A program made the translations under genes and the position numbers. Below are positions 29,136 to 40,900 of a stretch of DNA of 64,000 nucleotides, in pieces. How positions within the stretch are numbered: position 1 is the stretch's first letter; every line of letters begins with the position of its first letter. The notes beneath the pieces were generated by a model. That model was not told the DNA's origin. It made no database searches and saw only the letters and a program-made list of their open reading frames with translations. The DNA comes from Chryseobacterium sp. H1D6B. GTDB taxonomy: Bacteria > Bacteroidota > Bacteroidia > Flavobacteriales > Weeksellaceae. The stretch lies in contig NZ_JARXVJ010000001.1 in the NCBI RefSeq assembly GCF_029892445.1, forward strand, positions 4,216,001-4,280,000, written 5' to 3'.

Positions 29136-29559
29136 TTATTCATCCAGCTCAGCCTGTTTGGCAATTAATTTTAAATCTTTTATTTCTAAAATATTTTCGT
29201 TGTATCCAAGTGTCAGTATTCGAATTAATGCAGTTCCGATTTCATCATAAGTCAAGGTTTTATTTGGAAAAAAAAAAAGGATAGATAAGCTTAAGTCCTT
29301 TATAAATCAACCTCACATTTTTTTGTGCTTTCAACGGAATAATAAAACCTAGTCGGAAACTGTAAACAGCTTTAAAATGTAGCTCATTTAATGCGCGCTC
29401 TGTTTTGCCTTTTATCTTTGCCCACATTATTTTTCCATTTTCCGAACTATTGGCATAAACTCCCGATAAGTAAAAGAAAACCAGCTCAGGATTCAAATAG
29501 GCAAGTTCCTTTGCAAACATTAGCGATGTTTTCTGACTGATGTATAATCGCTTTGCCAC
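29136..29559 (-). pseudogene. 5'-truncated, frameshifted epimerase (YbjT/NAD(P)-binding type)
   Basis: The minus-strand frame from 29559 encodes LAYLNPELVFFYLSGVYANS and SSENGKIMWAKIKGKTERAL, then FKAVYSFRLGFIIPLK. This is the C-terminal half of small Rossmann-fold 'epimerases' whose usual text is SGAGTDSSEKGRxMWARVKGKTE and FRPGFIQPL. The N-terminal NAD-binding half is missing. The frame shifts in an A-run at about 29270 (T-run on the coding strand); beyond it TYDEIGTALIRILTLGY to AELDE completes the family C terminus. Wreckage at the edge of the ABC-3C island. Confidence 0.7.
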
Positions 29560-29801
29560 GATTCTGCTCGAATACTATTTTACACAGTCACTCCCAATAT
29601 AAGTTTCCCAAAGGAGTTACAGTAGTTACGAATTACCATAATTCTTGTTAATGCTATTTGCTTATATTTACTAATTAAATTGCTACATATGATTAAATTT
29701 ATCGTCAAACGGCATTGAGTAGGATTTTAGACAAAGCGAAGTTTTTGTCTAATCTCTTAAAAATGTCTATTTTAGTAAAAATTAACAACCATATTTAATC
29801 T

Positions 29802-31036
29802 ATGTCCGATTCTGCCTCTGGTTCAATAGCAGGTTTTCTTTTTCAATTTGAAAAGGCTTTAGTTCTTTTAGCGACTCTCGATAATACGACGGATGTAGTT
29901 TCTATTGAGCAAGTTGATGATGTTGCTATTCAGAATGATGAAGACCTTGTTTTGGTAACAATACAATCAAAGCATAGCACCTAATGGTACTACATTTGAG
30001 GATACCAGTAAATCATTGTGGAGAACCTTACAAATATGGATTGAAAAGCTTGAGAGTGGTATTTTTAATGATTCGACAAAATTTATATGTTCGACCAATA
30101 AAAAAATTGAAGATCATTCTTTGTTGAGAAGAATTCTTACAGGCTCTTTTGACGAGGTGGTACTGTACAAGATATTCATTTGCTATTAGATAGACAGAAA
30201 GTTAAGCTTCAAACTTTACAATCTTCAAACGAAGATGCAGGAAAATCAATCAAACCTATTATTAAGCTTATTGAATTCGTTCTTTCAAAGGAAGATAAGT
30301 TTCGAATTATAAAGGAAAATCTTTCCATTGAGGACAAAGAGTCTTTAATGGAAAGATTTTTTATTGCCACCCACATGACAACAGATAATTATTCCCACGC
30401 AAGAAAAGAATTTGTATATGATGCCATGTATGGATGGTTATTAAACGGAAGTAAGGCAAAATGGTTGCAAGGAACAAAAGTTGGAGCGACTTTTACCAAA
30501 AAGGATTTCGATTCCAAGTTATCTATTGTAAATGCTAATCCAGCCATTGTAAATGCCGTTTTTAGAAAAAAGGACGATTTAGGAACAATTGATTTTAAGC
30601 GCCTTTCTAAAGTAAAGAAGGAATTATTCGTGGCACAGATTTCTGATCTCAATCGTAAGAAGGCTGCAAGAGAACGACTTATTGAAAACGCAGTACTGGA
30701 TTTCATATATCATGATATTGAAATGGCACACATTGTAAGAGGAGGAAACTTTACTGAGCCGGATTTTAGAGCGTTTCAGAAAGCCTGTATGGATAGGTGG
30801 CAAAGTTACGTAGATACTGTTATAATAAAAGAGCTGGAGGAGTATGATGATATCGAGAAAAATGAGATGGCTATTAATATTTTCGATTATATAATGAATA
30901 ATATCGAAGTCAATTTTCAAGAAGGTTTTTCTTTTAACTCCTCGAATAGTTATATACGTAATGGTACATTTCTAAAGCTATCAAATATACCACAAATCGG
31001 TTGGCACCCAGACTGGGAATCTAAATATAAAAAATT

Positions 31037-31040
<4 letters not shown>
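29802..31040 (+). pseudogene. ABC-3C system dsDNA nuclease component (Cap4-like), two frameshifts
   Basis: The start MSDSASGSIAGFLFQFEKAL, followed by SIEQVDDVAIQ and TIQSKHS, matches the restriction-endonuclease-like (Cap4-type, QxK) domain of ABC three-component systems. The frame stops at 29982. The next ~180 bp continue one base over (NGTTFEDTSKSLWRTLQIWI, then FICSTNKK), and from 30180 the original frame resumes to 31040. One net gain and one net loss of a base thus restore the frame. The long C-terminal helical part is intact and its stop overlaps the next ATG by 4 bases. It may be disabled or these may be sequencing errors; the downstream genes are intact. Confidence 0.7.
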
Positions 31041-33615
<2,575 letters not shown>

Positions 33616-33849
33616 GTAAAACAGAAACTATGAATCTGAAAGATTAACAGCTTAAAAGCTGGGAGTGCCTTTTGTGCAAAACGCTCAAGTATACCACATA
33701 TAGTTCCCTCAGTGATAAAGTGCTTATAGTAAACATATTTCTATTTGAAAGCCATTTTATCCGATTTAAGTATAAAATGCACTTTCGTTTTTCATTTCCG
33801 TATGTTTAAAAATACTAATCTTGTTTTAGATTAAACAAATAGTATTTAT
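33616..33849. other. Intergenic region between ABC-3C genes and recombinase remnant
   Basis: 234 bp, AT-rich. A weak hairpin, CAGCTT-AA-AAGCTG, near 33648-33661 could end the ABC-3C message. Nothing else is recognised. Confidence 0.25.
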
Positions 33850-34452
33850 ATGAAAACAGCCTATTTATATGTCCGTGTAAGTATGGACGAACAAAAAAGA
33901 AAAGGATATTCCTTACCTGAGCAGGATGATAGGTTATTGAAATATTGTAGATATAACAATATTGAAGTGAAGGGGATTTATCGTGAAGATTTCTCAGCTA
34001 AGAATTTCAATCGGCCTGAATGGAAAAAGCTATTCTTAACAATTAAGCACAAATCACCAAAGGAAGAAGTTAATATATTGTTTATTAAATGGGATCGTTT
34101 TAGTCGCAATGTTGAATATGCCTATGAAATGATAGGTATGCTTAGAAAATATGGAACAACAGCAATGGCTATTGATCAGCCTGTAGATTTATTGTGGTCT
34201 TATATCAATAAATATTAACGCTGCAGAACAAGAAATGGTTAAAGGAATACATGAGGCATTAATTTCTGAAAGGCAGTTTTATGACGTCCAGAGTATTATT
34301 ACAACGAAAAGACAAGTTACGGCTAAAGCAGACACTCTAAAAGCTACATTTTTTCTAAGAGGATTCTTAATATGTCCCCATTGTAATCAAAAACTGAGTG
34401 GAAGCTTTTCTAAAGGCAAAACCAAAAAATATCCCTGTTCTCTCATTAACTG
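33850..34452 (+). pseudogene. Large serine recombinase remnant (internal deletion)
   Basis: The first 115 codons are the resolvase catalytic domain: YLYVRVSMDEQKRKGYSLPE holds the catalytic Ser, and FIKWDRFSRNVEYAYEMIGM follows. The frame then loses about 130 residues at ~34190-34240 and resumes at the end of the recombinase domain (KGIHEALISERQFYDVQSI) with the zinc-ribbon start FLICPHCNQKLSG, then stops short at 34450 before the second cysteine pair and coiled coil. Such integrases move genomic islands in this phylum; this one cannot be functional. It lies beside the ABC-3C genes and probably once carried this island. Confidence 0.8.
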
Positions 34453-34741
34453 AAAAGGCATTATCCTGAATATCTCGATCTCCCGGTATTATAGTAATTA
34501 GCCCCTTTCTTATTTTAGACTCTATTAACGAATTCTTATCGAAATCCGCTATGTAATTACCAGTACTGTTATCTGTTTTCTTCCAGTTTATGGTTTGGTT
34601 AAGTCCGTATTCAAATCTTAAAGAAGACTTATTAGTCATACTTTCAGGATTTGAAAATAAATCTAAATCAAGAAATAACTTATCTAACTCTTTATTCACG
34701 CTGTTTTGTCCAAACATATATAAACTCAATAACGTACACAT
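34449..34741 (-). pseudogene. 3'-truncated secreted protein gene, unknown
   Basis: From ATG 34741 the frame starts MCTLLSLYMFGQNS, the hydrophobic end of a signal peptide; the in-frame codons before it (RLKNLLIS) suggest the real start has been lost. About 85 residues of plausible sequence follow (LDKLFLDLDLF, FEYGLNQTINW, GLITIIPGDR). Beyond about 34449 the open frame simply runs antisense through the recombinase remnant, so the original C terminus is gone. The junction at ~34449 appears to be a recombination breakpoint. No family recognised. Confidence 0.4.
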
Positions 34742-34782
34742 TGATATTAATAAATTTTTCAGCCTCTTACTTTATGATTAAG

Positions 34783-35361
34783 TCAGCCTTTACGTAAATC
34801 ATTCAGAAGCTGAGTCATTCTTTCTTCTCTTTTTTTTATTCCTTCTTTTTCGTCACCCCAAAAATCAAGATATACAGACTCTCTGCTGAATGCGGCTTCA
34901 GACCAATTTTTTACTTCAGGTTCAATTCGCCCGTCTAAAAATAATTGAGAAAATGCCACTGAAATCACTATATTATCAATCGCATTTAAATCAACGAAAT
35001 TATTACGCATGGTATTAACTAAACTTTTTAACTTTTCGGGATTTTTACCATCCATAGAAATATCTAATCCAGGATATCCTAATCCAGCTAATTCCTCATC
35101 GATAAATTTTCTTATATTTTCTTTGGAATGTTCTCGCCTCCAGTCACAATACAAATAATATGTGTCACTGCCGATGTCATTTCCAAAAGGTGACCAGGCA
35201 TCCAAAGGGTCATAATAAAAAGTGCTTACCATGATCTTCTTTGCGGCTTCGCTTCCATTCTTCCATTCTATTTCTTTATATTTTGGTGAATCCTGTGCGT
35301 TACAAAATCCATAGAAAAATATGCATGTGGCAATAGCTAAAACATGTCTCAATTTTCTCAT
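34783..35361 (-). CDS. Exported protein, unknown; part of the RHS-linked cluster
   Basis: 192 residues with a signal peptide (MRKLRHVLAIATCIFFYGFCNAQ). The mature part is mixed helical and acidic (WKNGSEAAKKIMVSTFYYDP, EELAGLGYPGLDI, DLNAIDNIVISVAFSQLF). No recognised domain. It is the last intact gene in the row downstream of the RHS toxin, on the same strand, and follows a copy of the leader region also found before the lipoprotein pseudogene (35359-35480 matches 37296-37415). It could be a further immunity-type protein, but that rests on position alone. Confidence 0.7.
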   Translation of the reverse strand: MRKLRHVLAIATCIFFYGFCNAQDSPKYKEIEWKNGSEAAKKIMVSTFYYDPLDAWSPFGNDIGSDTYYLYCDWRREHSKENIRKFIDEELAGLGYPGLDISMDGKNPEKLKSLVNTMRNNFVDLNAIDNIVISVAFSQLFLDGRIEPEVKNWSEAAFSRESVYLDFWGDEKEGIKKREERMTQLLNDLRKG

Positions 35362-35480
35362 TATTTATTGTATTCTATTTATCTGTAGTTGTTGCAGCAA
35401 TTTTAAATTGTACTCTGATATTATAATATTTTTCAATTTAATAGTCTGTATCTTTCTCAGTAATGTTTATAAACAAACAT
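35359..35480 (-). repeat. Duplicated leader segment, copy 1
   Basis: About 120 bp nearly identical to 37296-37415. It includes the tail codons of the lipoprotein family (ending EKDTDY) on the minus strand, then a noncoding leader. It shows that the segment upstream of the gene at 34783-35361 once followed a lipoprotein gene like the one at 37375-37971, and that this cluster grew by tandem duplication. Confidence 0.7.
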
Positions 35481-35571
35481 TTCGATATATTTTATAAAAA
35501 GTTAGAAATCCCTCCTGAGTTTATCAAGAGAGTTTCCTAAACATAATTTATTTTTCATGAGTTAGCTCTAA

Positions 35572-36099
35572 CTATCCTAATGCTATAAGCTCTTTTCCTT
35601 GAAATATCCATTTATCATTTTTTTGTTTAAAATAATAAACTTCATATTTTGCTCCATTGCCTAAAGATTTAATGACTTCCACTGCTGCATACTGATTATT
35701 TTCACTAATAATGAGATTAACAAAAGAAATTTTTAATGTATCATCTCGTTTTTGAAAAGTATTATCGGTATCTACAAAAAGTGGATAATTGCCAATTTTC
35801 TTTGGAATTTTCTCAAGTCTTATAGGTTGATCAAAAATCTTCTCATTTTTTAAATTGAACTTATTTTGAAAATTTTTAACAATAATTTCCTGGTCAGATT
35901 TATTTTCACCAACATTTTGATAAACAGCTACGGTTAAAGAATTATTAGATGTATTAAAATAATCTAAATTGTCTAATAATACATTCAAATTTCCCGAAAT
36001 TAGTTCACTTCCTAATTGAGATCTTTTTTCGCTACTTTGACAAGAAAAGCAAAAAAAATAAAATAAAATTAATACTAAGTGTTTAAAATTTCCAGCCAT
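35572..36099 (-). CDS. Putative lipoprotein B
   Basis: 175 residues. The signal peptide MAGNFKHLVLILFYFFCFSC ends in a lipobox-like FSC. The mature part has regular alternating strands (NSLTVAVYQN, KIGNYPLFVDT, KISFVNLIISENNQYAAVEV, KYEVYYFKQKNDKWIFQGKE), like small beta-rich lipoproteins. No family name. A decayed copy of the same gene lies at 36825-37298. It follows lipoprotein A (36126-36758) by 26 bp on the same strand, so the pair A+B is a repeating module behind the RHS gene. Confidence 0.75.
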   Translation of the reverse strand: MAGNFKHLVLILFYFFCFSCQSSEKRSQLGSELISGNLNVLLDNLDYFNTSNNSLTVAVYQNVGENKSDQEIIVKNFQNKFNLKNEKIFDQPIRLEKIPKKIGNYPLFVDTDNTFQKRDDTLKISFVNLIISENNQYAAVEVIKSLGNGAKYEVYYFKQKNDKWIFQGKELIALG

Positions 36100-36125
36100 G
36101 TGTATTGGTTATAAACAAACTATCT

Positions 36126-36758
36126 TTACTTAGTAACATCATTCTGAGAAATATTCAAGTACAAGCTATCTTCTATTACAGGTTGTGCTATAAATTTTGC
36201 CTTCCCAAAATTAAGTTTTGAAAATCTTCGCAAATATTCTCCTTCAGGAAATGTCCCCTTTAATATTTTATCGTAAGGGTAATAGTTCTGTTTAAATTTT
36301 GAAGAGTAATTATAAATTGGGAGAGATTGTTTGACGGTTAACTGATATTTTACTTTCAATTTCCCCATTTTTTTTAAATAAAATACGGAATGCCCATCGC
36401 CAGGTCTTTCATCTCCAATAAAGCCGCCGTTACCAATTTCAGTCAGATAAGCATCATGGATACTATCCAATTTTTTCTGATATATTTTTGAGGACTGTCC
36501 GGATTCAATTACAGCATAAACATTAATAGGATAATCATCCTCTCTACTTCCTCGTGTAGAGTAGCTTTTATAATTTTTATCTCCAAATTCCAAAGAATTC
36601 GGCACTAAAAATAAAACGTCTTTATCAGTGTTATTTTTTAACTGAATGTATATACTTTGATTATTTTTTATATACTCTAAATTTAATACCTTTTTGTGTT
36701 CTTCCTTACAAGAAAAAAGAGACACAAAACCAATTGATACTAAGAAATATTTTATCAT
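36126..36758 (-). CDS. Putative lipoprotein A1 (candidate immunity paralogue)
   Basis: 210 residues with signal/lipobox MIKYFLVSIGFVSLFSC. It is a paralogue of the gene at 37375-37971: both have DGHSVF.LKK.G.LKV.Y near the middle and FSKLNFGKAKF, then QPVIEDSL near the C terminus. The paralogue is translationally coupled to the RHS toxin, so this one may be an older or alternative immunity protein kept after duplication. Membrane anchoring in the periplasm fits protection against a secreted effector. The domain is otherwise unnamed to me. Confidence 0.75.
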   Translation of the reverse strand: MIKYFLVSIGFVSLFSCKEEHKKVLNLEYIKNNQSIYIQLKNNTDKDVLFLVPNSLEFGDKNYKSYSTRGSREDDYPINVYAVIESGQSSKIYQKKLDSIHDAYLTEIGNGGFIGDERPGDGHSVFYLKKMGKLKVKYQLTVKQSLPIYNYSSKFKQNYYPYDKILKGTFPEGEYLRRFSKLNFGKAKFIAQPVIEDSLYLNISQNDVTK

Positions 36759-36824
36759 TTTAATGTACTTCTTAAATAGTTATTAAATATAAGCCTTTAT
36801 ATTATATATTATTTTCCATGATGT

Positions 36825-37298
36825 ATCCCTAACTAACCCAATGTTATGAGCTCTTTTACTTGAAATGTCAATTAGCATATTCTTGTTTAAAATATTAAAC
36901 TTCATATTTTGCTTCATTACCTAAAGATTTGATAACCTCCACAGATGCCATACTGATTATTTTCACTAATAAACTTTTAATGTATTATTTAATTTTAAAA
37001 AAAAAATTATCGGTATCTAAAAAAGTGGATAACTCATTTTTTTGGTAATAGTTCTTGGTCAGATTTATTATTACCAACGTATTTATAAACTGCTAAAGTA
37101 AGGATTATCAGATGTATTAAAATAGACTAAATTGCTCAGTAATACATTAAACTTCTCGAAATTATTTAACTGTGCTTGGGAAAATTTTCCTAGTACAAGG
37201 CCCTATTCAGCTACAGCATTATTTACTAATTCTGAAATAATAGATTGCAATTTTTTCAAAAAAACAGAAACAGGGAATTCCTGCTTCTGTTTAATCAT
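36825..37298 (-). pseudogene. Decayed copy of lipoprotein B
   Basis: The segment matches the lipoprotein B gene (35572-36099) over most of its length: on the plus strand the shared landmarks are ATGAGCTCTTTT / CTTCATATTTTGCT / CTAAAGATTT / ATTATCGGTATCTA / GTGGATAA, in order. Numerous small indels and stops destroy the frame. A minus-strand ATG at 37298 opens a short unrelated-looking reading frame. It lies between the two lipoprotein A paralogues exactly where an A+B tandem duplication predicts. Confidence 0.75.
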
Positions 37299-37415
37299 TA
37301 TTTATTGTATTCTATTTATCTGTAGTTGTTGCTGTAATTTTAAATTGCACTCTGATATTATAATATTTTTGAATTCAATAGTCTGTATCTTTCTCAGTAA
37401 TGTTTATAAACAAAC
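37296..37415 (-). repeat. Duplicated leader segment, copy 2
   Basis: Nearly identical to 35359-35480; it overlaps the 3' end of the lipoprotein A2 gene. See copy 1. Together they mark one unit of the tandem duplication behind the RHS gene. Confidence 0.7.
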
Positions 37416-37971
37416 TATCCTCTATTACTGGCTGTAATACAAATTTTGCCTTACCAAAATTAAGTTTTGAAAAATTTCCTAAATAATCCTTTTCCAAATA
37501 ATTTTCCTGCATTCCTCTTTTATAAGGGTAATATATTTGTTTATATTTGGAAGGAGTGGCCGTTTTTCTGACAACTAAATTATAATATACTTTTAAACTG
37601 CCGCCCTTTTTCAAACAAAAAACAGAATGTCCATCAGAAGGACGTTTTAAATCAGTGAGTCCTTGCATTCCTTCATCTATCAACGTTTTTTTATAAAGAC
37701 TATCTAATATCTTCTGATAGTCTTTATTTGGCTGATCGGGTTTTATTACAGCATATACATCTTGATAATTCTTATTTTTCAAACTTTCAAATTCTATGGC
37801 ATTAGGTGCTAAAAATACGATATTAGACCCCGTATTATTTTCAAAATTCAGTACAATATTTTTATTATCCCTTTCGTAGGATAGATTAAAAGTACTTGTC
37901 ATATTCTTCTTTTTTTTACAAGAAAAAAGAAAGAAGAAAAAAAGGAACGCTAAAAACAATCTATTTTTCAT
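37375..37971 (-). CDS. Putative lipoprotein A2, candidate immunity to the RHS toxin
   Basis: 198 residues; signal/lipobox MKNRLFLAFLFFFFLFSC followed by KKKKN. It shares FSKLNFGKAKF, VLQPVIEDSL and DGHSVF.LKKGGSLKV with A1. Its ATG overlaps the TGA of the 2184-residue RHS gene (ATGA, 37971-37968), so it is translated together with the toxin. Tight coupling right behind a polymorphic-toxin gene is the usual position of its immunity gene. A lipid-anchored periplasmic protein would guard against a toxin acting outside the cytoplasm, which suits a peptidase-type effector. The immunity role is inference. Confidence 0.8.
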   Translation of the reverse strand: MKNRLFLAFLFFFFLFSCKKKKNMTSTFNLSYERDNKNIVLNFENNTGSNIVFLAPNAIEFESLKNKNYQDVYAVIKPDQPNKDYQKILDSLYKKTLIDEGMQGLTDLKRPSDGHSVFCLKKGGSLKVYYNLVVRKTATPSKYKQIYYPYKRGMQENYLEKDYLGNFSKLNFGKAKFVLQPVIEDSLFINITEKDTDY

Positions 37972-40900
37972 TTTAAGGTGCTTTTTAAGTAGTTATTATA
38001 GATAGGTATTATTTTTTCAATTAACGATTTCAAACTATTATCAGCTTCTACACTATTTATCTGTGAAGCTTGGCTTAATCCCAGTTTTTGCCAGCCCCTA
38101 AACTTAATATAGTTATCTTCCCACTTACCAGTAAAGTTTTCATGAACAGAATCTCTTCTATTTAGAATACCACCGATTTCATCAAAAAGCCCAGCATTAT
38201 TAAGTATGGAATGGAAAATCTCATGTCCCATGGTTAAATCTAATTGTTCTAAACTCACAAATGCCCCCTTTGGCAAATAAATTCTTTGCCAGACTACTCT
38301 GCCTTTATTCGTCACCATTTCTGTTAAACCCCATATCTCTGCTCCGCTTCCATTCATTAGAAGATTTTTACTGCTGCCATAAGAATATCCACTATCTCTT
38401 AAATGCTGGCTCAAGTCATTGGTACCATCTACAATGTGGTATGCACCTCTTATAAATTGGTTTTTATAACGTAAGTCATCTAATCTTTTTACCGTCTTCA
38501 TAGAAAATTCTGCCTCAGTAGCTTCATTTAATGTATTACTATCATTAATAACCATTTCACTTATACTGTATCCATAGCCAGTCATATCCGTCGAGGTGAT
38601 TTTATTATCAAATAAATTGCCATTATAAGATATTCCCCCAATAGCTCCTCCTAGGAAATTAGACCCGTTAAATGCAGAGCTTAAACCTCCTGAAACAAGC
38701 CCCGGTAAAAAGCTTTTAATTGCACCCCCATTATTGGCAATATTTCCTAAAGCTCCTGAAATAGCGGCTCCGCCAATTGCTCCGCCCAATACTGCACCCC
38801 ATGTTTTTTCCCAATTCCATTTTCCGGGATTCCACGATCCGTTTGCCTGGACCCCGTTTAGGTATCCGCCTGCGAAAGCCCCTGCCAGCCACATTAAGAA
38901 CTCCCCGTTAGGGTCATTATACATAAGCGGGTTATTCATCACATAACCGTACTTATTGTAATTCTGGGTATTAGAAGGATCCTGTATATTTTCATCGGCA
39001 TTTAAGAATCTTCTCAGAAGCGGGTCATACAGCCTGCCGTTCATGTGGATAATGCCTGTTTCCATGAAATGTTCATGGCTGGTGTAGCCCCGGTCAACTA
39101 ATAATATCTCTTCTGACAGGTAGTCAGTAATCCCAGCTCCAGTCATAACAGCTTTACTTCCGATCTGAAGATGCGTTAAATTTCCCCAGGCATCGAAATG
39201 TCTCTGCTCCAGCTTATTTCCAGCTTCATCAGTGACCGCTAAAATACTTCCAGAATAATCCTTATGCAAAAATTTATAAGATCCGCTGCTCTCCTCAAAG
39301 TTTTTCAAATATACAATATTTGACTCATAAGGCGTGCCTCCGATGAACAGAACATGTTTTTCCTCATTAGTGATATTATTTTTTACCACTTCAAAACTTC
39401 CGTCTTCACTGTAAAACTTGGTAAATTTACCTTCTCCGTCACTGCTGAAATTACCTCCGTAAGTAACCCGCTGCCTCATATTAGTTAAACCATATTGAAA
39501 TGCAGCATCTCCTTTCTCTCCGTCAATAAACACAGGGTCATTGTTTTCATTATATATAATACTCTGAATCAGATTATTGGTATAGTTTTGTTCTCCGGCT
39601 GCATTAAGAGTCATTCCTGTAGGCTGGTATATCTTGGCAGTATTTCCGTACTTCATCGTTCCTACCTGATTATTAAAGGTTATCCTTCCTTTGATGTCAT
39701 AGATATTTTCAGAAACTTCCCCTGTAACTGGATTTGTCCATCTGATCAGACGGTTATTGCCGTCATAAACGAATTTTTCCAAAATATTAAAACCGCCTAA
39801 TGTATTTCTGGTTTCCAGTTCATTCTTAACGGCATTGAATTGATAATCAATATTCAAAATGCCGGGTTCCGCAGCAGAAGAATGGCTTATGTTCCGGAGG
39901 AAGCCGGCAGCATCAAAAATGTTAATGACATCTGCCGCCCCCAGTCTGGTTTTTTGAACCTGTCCTTTGGCATTAGCTTCCTTCAGCTCCCAAAGCAGTA
40001 TTCCTGATTTATCTTTTATCTGTACTAATTCCCCGTTCCAAGGGCTGTATACGTTTATGATATTTACGCCTGTCATGACTCCGGAAGAAGATAATTTTTT
40101 TGTGTACGAAATTATCCGTCCAAAATCATCATATTCAATTTCATTCTGTATATAAGATTTACCGCTGCTGCTTTCTGACAAAGATGAAATCCTGCCATGC
40201 GGATCATATGCCACATTTGTACTATAGGCCTGTCCTTTAGAAGTACCGCTTTTGGTAATTATACGGCCTATATTGTCATAGGTAAAAGAAATGGTTTTAT
40301 TCGTGGCCTGCCCTCCATCTGCTGTGGAGATTTCGTTTTGGGTAATAAGCTGTCCTGAATTATTGTAAATATAATCTTTAGTTCCTTTCGGGCTTATAAT
40401 CTTCTTAGGCTGTCCGAATCCGTTGTATTCATATTTGTAAACCCCGTTTGACGGATCATTAAACTCTGATTTTCTTCCCCAGGAATCATATTTTGTGGCA
40501 ACTATATTTTCAGCATACTGTGCTTTAATCTGTTCTCCTGCCGCATTATAAGAAAACTGAACCGTTCCTCCTTTATCTGTTGAAGAAATTACATTACCCA
40601 AGGCATCATTAGTTTTTGATGTAGTTCTTCCATAACCGTTAAGTTCTTTTACAGTTGTTGTCAAGCCGGAGACGGAAGTTTCCATTTGTTTCCCGGTAAA
40701 CTCAACAGCAGTTACTTTTGCAGGATAAACGGTATCGTCATATGAAATAGTATTCCACTGGCCGGCACTCTGTCCTTCAAAATAAGCTTCAGACTCTTTA
40801 ATCTGCCTGCCTAATATATCGTATTGAATTTCTTTAGAAACAAATACGCCTTGTCCGAAAGCTTTGGTTACGGCTTTATATTGCTGCCCAAGCTTGTTTG

